Part shown: positions 5,974 to 10,958 of the stretch, one piece after another | Layout of the letters: the number at the start of each line of letters is the position of its first letter | How positions within the stretch are numbered: position 1 is the stretch's first letter | Source: DASWJQ01 sp036397095 | GTDB lineage: Bacteria; Chloroflexota; Anaerolineae; Anaerolineales; E44-bin32 | Direction: 5' to 3' | Length of the DNA stretch: 10,958 nucleotides | Assembly (NCBI GenBank): GCA_036397095.1 | Contig: DASWJQ010000183.1 | Location: forward strand, 1 to 10,958 | Made by a program: the position numbers and the translations under genes | Notes under the pieces: generated by a model | Database searches by the model: none | The model's input: the letters and a program-made list of their open reading frames with translations, nothing else | Told to the model about the DNA's origin: nothing

Positions 5974-7061
5974 GAGGGGCGGCCTGGCTGGCGTGGCGTG
6001 ATTTAGCTGGACAACGCTGGCAGGCGGCGGCGCTAGCGGCGGTCTTCTCGATTGCCATCATGGCCTTTGTTGCGTTGGCCAGCTACCAGGCCGCACTGGA
6101 CCGTGAGTACCCGGCGCCAGCCGGTGACTTCCTCGTCATCCAGGAGACACAATCTTTCGCTGAGTTCTATGGAAGCCGGTTATCGCCGGCGACCATCGAC
6201 CGGCTGGCGGGCGGTGTGATGGAACTAGCGGTGCCGGAAATTCATAGCGTGGTGGGCACGTCCTTGCAGGACGCCGTCCTGCTCAAAGGAATTGACCTTG
6301 CCGGCTACTCGGAATTGGACGAATTCAGCTTGTTCTCAGGGCGGGCACTGGCTCCCGGCGACGAAGGTCGCAGCGTCATGCTCGGGGTGCGGCTGGCGGA
6401 ACGTTTGGGTGCCGGCCCCGGTGATCGGGTGAACTTGCGCGGCCGACCGTTTGAGGTGGTCGGGATCTTTGAGACGGGCACCTATGCCGAGAATGAGGCA
6501 TGGGTGCCGCTGGCTGGCGCCCAGGAGCTGCTCGGCTGGGGGCGGGATGTGTCGCTTTATGTCATCCCGGACGATGGCCGCGCGCAGGCCGGACAGACGC
6601 TGGCCCCAGGCGTTTCGGTCGTGAGGCGGGGCGAGCTGTGGTCGACGTTTCCCCGGCAGTGGCAGTCATTGCTTTCACTCCTGCGCGTCGTTGCCGACGC
6701 CATTGGTCTGGCCGCTGCTTTTTCGCTGGCCGTCATGCTTTGGCGGCTGGCCTGGCAGCGCCGCTGGCAGATGGGGGTCATGCGCACGGTCGGCTTTGGC
6801 CGGGGTGCATACCTCGCCTACTTGGGCGTCCAAGGGGCGACCATCACGCTGCTGGGAGGGCTTGCAGGCAGCTTATTGGCGGTGGGCCTGGTTCGGTTCG
6901 TCAGGGTCAATCTGGCGGGCGTCAGCCTGCGGCCGGAGCCGTCGGCTGACCTGCTCCTGGCCACCTGCGCCTGGGTCGTTCTCCTGACCGGTCTCAGCGT
7001 TGTCGTCCCGGCCTGGCAGCTTGGTCGCCGACGAGTTGGCGATTTGTTGAAAACGCAGTAG
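5970..7061 (+). CDS. ABC transporter permease, FtsX/MacB type (second of two)
   Basis: A 363-residue partner permease. The first helix lies near residues 18-38 (AALAAVFSIAIMAFVALASY), followed by a large extracytoplasmic domain containing the fold segment GDRVNLRGRPFEVVGIFETG, typical of the MacB periplasmic core domain. Three helices follow in the C-terminal third, with the coupling segment MGVMRTVGFGRGAYLAYLG between the second and third. ATG 5970 is chosen because it forms an ATGA overlap with the first permease stop and MRGAAWLAWRDLAGQRW is a usual permease start; an earlier in-frame start would overlap the upstream gene by over 100 bases. It presumably pairs with the first permease and the ATPase. 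No membrane-fusion (MacA-like) subunit is encoded here; a lipoprotein follows instead. Confidence 0.88.
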   Translation: MRGAAWLAWRDLAGQRWQAAALAAVFSIAIMAFVALASYQAALDREYPAPAGDFLVIQETQSFAEFYGSRLSPATIDRLAGGVMELAVPEIHSVVGTSLQDAVLLKGIDLAGYSELDEFSLFSGRALAPGDEGRSVMLGVRLAERLGAGPGDRVNLRGRPFEVVGIFETGTYAENEAWVPLAGAQELLGWGRDVSLYVIPDDGRAQAGQTLAPGVSVVRRGELWSTFPRQWQSLLSLLRVVADAIGLAAAFSLAVMLWRLAWQRRWQMGVMRTVGFGRGAYLAYLGVQGATITLLGGLAGSLLAVGLVRFVRVNLAGVSLRPEPSADLLLATCAWVVLLTGLSVVVPAWQLGRRRVGDLLKTQ

Positions 7062-7099
7062 CGGATCGAAGCAAGCAACCCTGGGTGGGAGGAATGAAG

Positions 7100-7927
7100 A
7101 TGGAACACAGACGGATCCAAACAGTGATGGGGGTAGTGATGCTGGCGTTGATTGCCTGTTCCTTGGGAGGTGACGGGTCAACGGGGGACGGGGAAGAAAC
7201 CGCAACGCCGTCGGCGGCTGGCGCTGAATCGGGCCCTACGGCCACCGGAGACTTCGACGATGTGATCCTGCCGGTGCCGCTCAATCAAGGGCTGGCCAGC
7301 CTCGACAGTTATCGCATGACCTACACCAACGATGTCTACGACTCGGTTGCCGGCGAGCGCAGCATAATCACCTTCACCTCGGCGAGGGATGCCGCCTCCA
7401 ACGCCACCTACACAAGCTCGGAGTCGCAGACGGCGACCGAGGACTACCAGGTGATCACCAGTGACCTCGAGGAGCAGTACGCGATTGGCAACGAGCTGTG
7501 TATCGTGCAAGCAGGCGAGGCTCAGTTCACTGTCCTGAGCGGTATGGCACGCGAGGTGATGGACTTGCTTTCGCGGGCGATCTCAATCAACCCGATCATC
7601 GAGAATCCGGAGTACACCGGAGAGGATGTGATCAGCGGAATCCCCGTCCACACATATGAATTCGAAATCCGCAGCATCGGTGCAACTTCGGATGCCGAAG
7701 TCGGGACGGCCGCCGGCCACTATGCCGTGGCGGTCGATGGGCAGTATCTGGTGGATTACCGGCTGGATATGGAGCTGCGGTCCGGTCCGGAGGGAGATCC
7801 CGAGGCCGAGTACTCGGTTTCCTTCTTCGAGATCAAGGTGGAGGACATCAACCAGCCGGTGGAGGTCGTCTTCCCACTTACCTGCCAACAGGCCAGCCAG
7901 TTTGGCCCCGACCAGTTCTCGGAGTGA
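7100..7927 (+). CDS. Secreted lipoprotein of unknown function, cotranscribed with the ABC transporter
   Basis: A 275-residue lipoprotein. From ATG 7100 (SD GGGAGGA, spaced about seven bases) it starts MEHRR, then a hydrophobic stretch ending in the lipobox LIAC with Cys20 as the lipidated residue. A disordered linker rich in Gly, Ser, Thr, Glu and Ala follows (about 21-55), as usual for surface lipoproteins of Gram-positive-like or Chloroflexota cells. The rest looks like a beta-rich domain with alternating polar strands (LDSYRMTYTNDVYDSVAG, GIPVHTYEFEIRSI, QYLVDYRLDMEL), which recalls the LolA/LppX half-barrel class that carries lipids. That likeness is a visual guess. Cysteines in NELCIVQ and LTCQQA could form a disulfide. 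It starts 38 bases after the permease. It could be the substrate-carrying or accessory partner of the transporter. Lipoprotein nature is firm; function is unknown. Confidence 0.85.
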   Translation: MEHRRIQTVMGVVMLALIACSLGGDGSTGDGEETATPSAAGAESGPTATGDFDDVILPVPLNQGLASLDSYRMTYTNDVYDSVAGERSIITFTSARDAASNATYTSSESQTATEDYQVITSDLEEQYAIGNELCIVQAGEAQFTVLSGMAREVMDLLSRAISINPIIENPEYTGEDVISGIPVHTYEFEIRSIGATSDAEVGTAAGHYAVAVDGQYLVDYRLDMELRSGPEGDPEAEYSVSFFEIKVEDINQPVEVVFPLTCQQASQFGPDQFSE

Positions 7928-7950
7928 GACTTCCTCGTCTGGGATAGACC

Positions 7951-9189
7951 GTGCGTATCTGTCTGCTGACGCGGGGTTCACGCGGGGACGTTCAGCCGTA
8001 TGTCGGGCTAGGGGCTGCGCTGGCAGCGGCGGGACACCACGTCATCGTCGGTGCGCCCCTGGCCTTCGCAGGGTTGGTCCGTAGCGCCGGTCTGAGTTTC
8101 CATCCACAGGAGCCGGACCCGCGCTTGGTTGCGGGGCCCGGCGGACCCCGCCGCTGGCTGCGGCCCAGCGTCAAAGCGCGCGCCCTCGGCCTCTGGGCCG
8201 CCTGGCTGCAGGGGCCGGCCGCACTCGGCTCGGTTGAAGGCCAATCGGCGGCATGCCACCGCGCCGACCTGCTCATTTATCCGGCCTGGCTTGCACCCGT
8301 TGCGCTGCGCTTGGAGAGGGCTAACCGGTTGCAGGCGATCCCGGCCTATCTCGCCCCGCTGCATCCGACCGACTCATTCCCCAGTCCATTTCTCGAACCA
8401 TGGCCTCGCGGGTTGTCCAACCGGCTCAGCCACCATCTCGCATGGTGGTTTGGCCACGCTCTGCTGGGCGGGGGGCTCGCCTCCGGCGTCTCGGTGGGCG
8501 GCCGGCTGTCGTCACAAGGCATGCTGCCGCCTCATGGGGAAGTGTGTTTGTACGGATACAGCCACAACCTGCTGCCGCCACCCAATGACTGGCCGGTTGG
8601 GCCGGTCGTGACCGGACCGTGGTGGCTTGCACCGGATCCGGCTTGGCGGCCGCCTGTCGGCTTGGATCGGTTCCTGAGGCGGCCGGGTAAGGTCATCTTT
8701 GTTGGCTTCGGTAGCATGATGGACGACCGGCCAGCCCAGCTAAACGCCATCGTGCAAGCGGCCCTGGCCGAGCTGGATTGCCGCGCCGTTGTGGCTGTCG
8801 GGCCAGCTGGCCAGCTCAACTTGAAGCCATCTCCCCGTGTATATCCTGTGGAAGACGTACCTCACAGTTGGCTGTTCCCACAGGTGGACGCGGTCGTCCA
8901 CCACGGTGGCGCCGGGACAACCGCCGAGGCCCTGCGGGCGGGCAAACCATCCGTCGTCGTTCCGTTCTTTGGGGACCAGAGATTTTGGGGTGCGCGCTTG
9001 GCCCGAATGCAGGTTGCGCTGTCGCCCTTGCCGCGGCGCAGCTTGACCATGGCTCGATTGGCCCAAGCGATCGGCCGGGCTCTGGATGCCCCCGACCTGC
9101 GGCATCGGGCCGAACAACTGGGCGTCAGCGTCCGGTCGGAGCGGGGCCTCGAAAGAGCGGTGGAAGCGATCGAAGCGGCCGCAGCCTGA
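7951..9189 (+). CDS. Glycosyltransferase, GT1 family (sterol/lipid glucosyltransferase-like)
   Basis: A 412-residue GT-B fold enzyme that would move a sugar from a nucleotide donor to a lipophilic acceptor. The N-terminal domain opens with CLLTRGSRGDVQPYVGLGAA, the signature of the sterol-3-beta-glucosyltransferase/MGT branch. The C-terminal donor domain has VIFVGFGSM, VEDVPHSWLFPQVDAVVHHGG and then AGTTAEALRAGKPSVVVPFF before GDQ: His317-His318-Gly-Gly-Ala-Gly-Thr-Thr is the donor phosphate site, and Asp342-Gln343 contact the sugar in relatives. GTG 7951 is taken as start because the family begins at this point (MRICLLTRGSRGD) and it follows the lipoprotein stop by 23 bases; the SD is weak. 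It is the last gene of the proposed five-gene unit, suggesting that the transporter handles a glycolipid or a glycosylated envelope product. The acceptor cannot be told from sequence. Confidence 0.88.
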   Translation: MRICLLTRGSRGDVQPYVGLGAALAAAGHHVIVGAPLAFAGLVRSAGLSFHPQEPDPRLVAGPGGPRRWLRPSVKARALGLWAAWLQGPAALGSVEGQSAACHRADLLIYPAWLAPVALRLERANRLQAIPAYLAPLHPTDSFPSPFLEPWPRGLSNRLSHHLAWWFGHALLGGGLASGVSVGGRLSSQGMLPPHGEVCLYGYSHNLLPPPNDWPVGPVVTGPWWLAPDPAWRPPVGLDRFLRRPGKVIFVGFGSMMDDRPAQLNAIVQAALAELDCRAVVAVGPAGQLNLKPSPRVYPVEDVPHSWLFPQVDAVVHHGGAGTTAEALRAGKPSVVVPFFGDQRFWGARLARMQVALSPLPRRSLTMARLAQAIGRALDAPDLRHRAEQLGVSVRSERGLERAVEAIEAAAA

Positions 9190-9220
9190 TTCTGGTGTAC
9201 ACCCGAACGCTGGGCCGGAC

Positions 9221-9646
9221 CTACAGCGGTGCGTGAATTATCTCGGTCTCGATCCGCTCTTTGAGTTCATCCCGCGCCCTGCGAAAAGCCTCCAGGCGTT
9301 CGCCATCGGAACCAGTGACCTTGGACGGATCGTCAATCGACCAGTGCCATCGCTGTTCCGCGTTCGGGAAAATCGGGCAGGCTTCGTTGGCATCGTCACA
9401 TACAGTGATGACCAGGTCAAAGCGCTCGGCGACGAATGGATCGAGAGACTTCGACCTGTGCTGGCTAATATCGATCTCGAGCTCGGCCATCGCTGTGATG
9501 GCCTCAGAGCGGACGCTGGTTTGCTCCGTACCCGCACTGTCAACTTGATAGGACCCCCCGCCTAGCGCTCGCAGTAGCCCCTCGGCCATCTGCGAGCGGG
9601 CGCTGTTGTGGGAACACAGGAACAATACACGCTGTTTCGTTGTCAC
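9221..9646 (-). CDS. arsC: Arsenate reductase, thioredoxin-coupled (low-MW phosphatase fold)
   Basis: A 141-residue protein of the low-molecular-weight tyrosine phosphatase family, ArsC branch. It reduces arsenate to arsenite in the cytoplasm. The P-loop CSHNSAR has nucleophile Cys11 and Arg17; the redox pair Cys83 and Cys90 lies in VITVCDDANEACPIF, matching the Cys10/Cys82/Cys89 layout of the Staphylococcus aureus enzyme shifted by one; Asp106-Pro107 in SIDDPS is the general-acid loop. The three cysteines mean it is recycled by thioredoxin rather than glutaredoxin. GTG 9646 is chosen because it has AGGAGG seven bases upstream and the family begins at this point; a longer frame upstream has no family match. 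It is divergent from arsR and converges on the glycosyltransferase gene with 31 bases between the stops. Confidence 0.95.
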   Translation of the reverse strand: MTTKQRVLFLCSHNSARSQMAEGLLRALGGGSYQVDSAGTEQTSVRSEAITAMAELEIDISQHRSKSLDPFVAERFDLVITVCDDANEACPIFPNAEQRWHWSIDDPSKVTGSDGERLEAFRRARDELKERIETEIIHAPL

Positions 9647-9653
9647 CTTCTGC

Positions 9654-9659
9654 CCTCCT
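9654..9659 (-). promoter_or_regulatory. Ribosome binding site of arsC
   Basis: Reads AGGAGG on the minus strand, a perfect SD, seven bases before the GTG at 9646. It rules out the longer upstream frame as the true start. Confidence 0.8.
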
Positions 9660-9669
9660 GCTGGCCTCG

Positions 9670-9675
9670 ATTGTA
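9670..9675 (-). promoter_or_regulatory. Possible -10 element for arsC
   Basis: TACAAT on the minus strand (five of six matches to TATAAT) would place the transcript start about 17 bases before the GTG, just ahead of the SD. No good -35 at 16-18 bases; the DNA upstream holds CCTGTC repeats instead (9676-9701 on the plus strand). It is a candidate only. Confidence 0.35.
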
Positions 9676-9684
9676 CCTGTCGGT

Positions 9685-9700
9685 CCGCCTGTCCGCCTGT
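9685..9700. repeat. Tandem 8-bp repeat in the arsC/arsR intergenic region
   Basis: CCGCCTGT occurs twice in tandem (9685-9692 and 9693-9700), and CCTGTC occurs a third time at 9676-9681. It sits where the -35 region of arsC would be. It may bind a regulator or be chance. Confidence 0.35.
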
Positions 9701-9753
9701 CATGCCCGAGTCCTGCTTTTCGTCACTGCCCCCAAAGCATCCAACGCCGTATC

Positions 9754-9777
9754 CTATATCCCGCATATGGCATATAG
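9754..9777. promoter_or_regulatory. Candidate ArsR operator between arsC and arsR
   Basis: CTATAT (9754-9759) and ATATAG (9772-9777) form a perfect 6-bp inverted repeat with a 12-base spacer that itself contains the palindrome CATATG. It ends eight bases before the first arsR ATG (9786). ArsR/SmtB repressors bind AT-rich imperfect dyads that overlap their own promoters, so position and symmetry fit self-repression. TATAGA at 9773-9778 could serve as the arsR -10, which would give an mRNA with almost no leader. Confidence 0.5.
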
Positions 9778-9791
9778 ATTGGCGGATGGCA

Positions 9792-10187
9792 ATGAATAGG
9801 TATGAAACGGCTGCCTCCATGCTCAGGGCGCTGGCCCACCCGGTCCGGCTGCAGATCATTGATTTGCTGTTGGCTCATGGGTCGGCCTGCGTCTGCCATT
9901 TGGAGGCGTACCTGGGCAAAAGCCAATCCTACATCTCGAAACAGTTGTCAACATTGCGCGCCGCCGGACTGGTCGCCGACCGGCGCCAGGGCCTGAATGT
10001 CTACTACTCGGTGGCGAATGACACGTTGCCGTCACTCATGGCGAGTCTTCGGGAGTCGGCTCTTGTGACGACGGGTTCTCCCGACATCGGCCCAATGGTC
10101 TGGCGCGCTGACGTCCGCCCGGTTACGGCGTGTTCCTGTCCGGTATGCGAACCAGATCCGTTGGAGGCAGTGAACCATGCCAGATGA
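9792..10187 (+). CDS. arsR: ArsR-family metalloregulator with N-terminal CVC and C-terminal CxCxxC cysteines
   Basis: A 131-residue winged-helix repressor of the ArsR/SmtB family. It would block transcription of the arsenic genes and leave DNA when arsenite binds. The fold is clear: LRALAHPVRLQIIDLLL (helix 2-3), CVCHLEAYLGKSQSYISKQL and STLRAAGLVADRRQGLNVYYSV (recognition helix and wing). Cys33 and Cys35 form the CVC of the classical alpha-3 As(III) site (ELCVCDL in E. coli ArsR), but the third site position is not Cys. The C-terminal tail adds Cys114, Cys116 and Cys119 in TACSCPVC, unusual for the classical type. ATG 9786 or 9792 may start it; 9792 has a GGCGG about six bases upstream. It is divergent from arsC and followed by the thioredoxin-like gene, whose longer start would overlap this stop. 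As(III) or Sb(III) sensing is inferred from context and CVC. Confidence 0.88.
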   Translation: MNRYETAASMLRALAHPVRLQIIDLLLAHGSACVCHLEAYLGKSQSYISKQLSTLRAAGLVADRRQGLNVYYSVANDTLPSLMASLRESALVTTGSPDIGPMVWRADVRPVTACSCPVCEPDPLEAVNHAR

Positions 10188-10218
10188 CCCGGCTTTGAAG
10201 CCAAAGGAAGGACTATCC

Positions 10219-10482
10219 ATGGTGACGATCAAGATTCTGGGTTCTGGCTGCAGCAACTGCCTGCGGCTCGAACGGCACGCCGCCCAGGCCGCCGAAGCGT
10301 GGCGGTCGACGCACCCCCAAGCGCAATTCGCTATCGAGAAGGTCACCGAAGTGGAACGCTTCTTGGATTACGGCCTGCTGGCGACGCCCGGTTTGGTGAT
10401 TAACGAAAAGCTGGTGTCGTCGGGCAAGATCCCAGCGCCAGCCAATATTGTCGAGTGGCTGGAGCAAGCCAGCGCGGCGTGA
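10219..10482 (+). CDS. Small thioredoxin-like protein (Thioredoxin_3 / redox-active disulfide protein type)
   Basis: An 87-residue thioredoxin-fold protein starting MVTIKILGSGCSNCLRLERH. The active site is Cys11-Ser-Asn-Cys14, and LLATPGLVINEKLV holds the cis-Pro strand. It matches the short bacterial and archaeal family of PF13192, often found next to ArsR-type repressors and DUF318 permeases. ATG 10219 is chosen because AAGGAAGG lies about seven bases upstream and family members begin at this strand; ATG 10177, with TTGGAGG nine bases upstream, would add 14 residues and overlap arsR by 11 bases, so it remains possible. The role may be to reduce ArsC, or to hand over or reduce thiol-bound metalloids for the permease; neither is proven. 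It probably shares the arsR transcript. Confidence 0.85.
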   Translation: MVTIKILGSGCSNCLRLERHAAQAAEAWRSTHPQAQFAIEKVTEVERFLDYGLLATPGLVINEKLVSSGKIPAPANIVEWLEQASAA

Positions 10483-10581
10483 CGCCGGTGGCCAGGCGAG
10501 CCGATGCCCGCCCTCCGAGCTTTTGCGAATACCTGGAACGTGCCGATGGAACCCCGGCGCCAGGTCTCATAATGCGACGAG

Positions 10582-10958
10582 ATGAATGAAGTGCTGACCT
10601 ATCTGGGGATGCTGGTGTCGTCCGGCTGGCTGAGCCTGCTGGACTATCTGGCGGCGCACGTCCTGCTGTGCCTGGTGCCGGCCTTTGTCATCGCCGGTTA
10701 CATGGCGGCCATGATCCCCAAAGAGGCCATTACCCGCTACCTGGGGCCGAGGGCCAACAAGGCGGTCAGCTACCCGGCGGCCGCCGTCGGCGGCTTCATC
10801 CTGGCGGTTTGCTCGTGCACCATCCTGCCACTGTTCGCCGGCATCTGGAAGCGGGGGGCAGGTTTGGGGGCGGCGATCACCTTTCTGTTTGTCGGGCCGG
10901 CCGTCAACATCCTGGCGATCGCCTACACGGGAGCCGCCATCGGCTTTGACATCGCCCT
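10582..10958 (+). CDS. Permease of the DUF318/ArsP-like family, N-terminal part (3' end outside window)
   Basis: The first 125 residues of a membrane permease (PF03773), running off the right edge. Hydrophobic helices lie near residues 18-43 and 64-86, and another from about 95 to 120. The family core is visible: AAVGGFILAVCSCTILPLFA with Cys77 and Cys79, KRGAGLGAAITFLFVGPAVN and ILAIAY. In characterised ArsP proteins related to this family, the permease exports trivalent organoarsenicals, and conserved cysteines take part. Placement behind arsR and a CxxC thioredoxin-like gene supports a metalloid-export role. ATG 10582 is chosen since it gives a usual N-terminal length; no strong SD is seen, and 99 bases separate it from the thioredoxin-like gene. 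Family call firm; substrate inferred. Confidence 0.88.
   Translation, partial: MNEVLTYLGMLVSSGWLSLLDYLAAHVLLCLVPAFVIAGYMAAMIPKEAITRYLGPRANKAVSYPAAAVGGFILAVCSCTILPLFAGIWKRGAGLGAAITFLFVGPAVNILAIAYTGAAIGFDIA

Noticed and set aside
7583..7981. 132-codon minus-strand frame
   Set aside because: Antisense shadow of the lipoprotein gene and the start of the glycosyltransferase gene.
9606..9791. Longer N-terminus for ArsR
   Set aside because: It would extend over the arsC start region and has no winged-helix family match; conserved sequence begins at MNRYETAASMLRALAHP.
9221..9859. Longer 212-residue form of ArsC
   Set aside because: The extra N-terminal residues match no ArsC and cross the arsR operator and start; AGGAGG seven bases before GTG 9646 fixes the shorter form.
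1..10958. CRISPR array, tRNA, rRNA, insertion sequence or prophage
   Set aside because: No regularly spaced repeats, no cloverleaf or rRNA-like stretch, no transposase, integrase or phage gene, and no terminal inverted repeats noticed.

Overview
The window is GC-rich bacterial chromosome-type DNA with short intergenic gaps, Shine-Dalgarno (SD) led genes and several GTG or weaker starts. No rRNA, tRNA, CRISPR array, transposase or phage gene was seen. The gene mix fits a member of the Chloroflexota: a small MGMPxM-type membrane protein, a Ser/Thr/Glu-rich lipoprotein beside two FtsX-type permeases, a sterol-glucosyltransferase-like GT1 enzyme, and an ArsR / thioredoxin-like / DUF318 permease set. 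This is an inference from family content, not from a marker gene.

Left part (1-3113). The 3' end of a thioredoxin gene is followed by a clear intrinsic terminator. Next is a small membrane-protein gene interrupted in frame by one amber codon (425-427). Then come a DUF427 protein and a stand-alone NAD(P)H-hydrate epimerase. An OsmC-family gene converges on the epimerase from the minus strand. Divergent from osmC is a PhnB-like VOC-fold protein. These are mostly single-gene housekeeping or stress functions.

Middle (3114-9189). A gene-free stretch (3114-3469) is followed by a minus-strand MgtC/SapB-family gene. Its conserved N-terminus is readable, but no usual start codon precedes it. Divergent from it runs the most coherent block of the window: an ABC ATPase and two FtsX/MacB-type permeases joined by ATGA overlaps, then a lipoprotein with a clear lipobox 38 bases on, then a GT1 glycosyltransferase 23 bases further. 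I read these five as one transcription unit. The membrane ABC machine, a surface lipoprotein and a lipid-type glycosyltransferase suggest making and moving a glycosylated lipid or envelope molecule. That role is inferred only.

Right part (9190-10958). This is an arsenic-response module. A thioredoxin-coupled arsenate reductase (arsC, minus strand) is divergent from an ArsR-type repressor with a CVC motif plus an unusual C-terminal CxCxxC. A small CxxC thioredoxin-like protein follows, then the start of a DUF318/ArsP-like permease that runs off the window. An AT-rich inverted repeat just upstream of arsR is the best operator candidate. Together they would sense As(III), reduce As(V) and export an arsenic species.

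The points most worth checking are the in-frame amber, the start-less MgtC gene, the five-gene ABC/lipoprotein/glycosyltransferase unit, and the C-terminal cysteine cluster of the ArsR protein.
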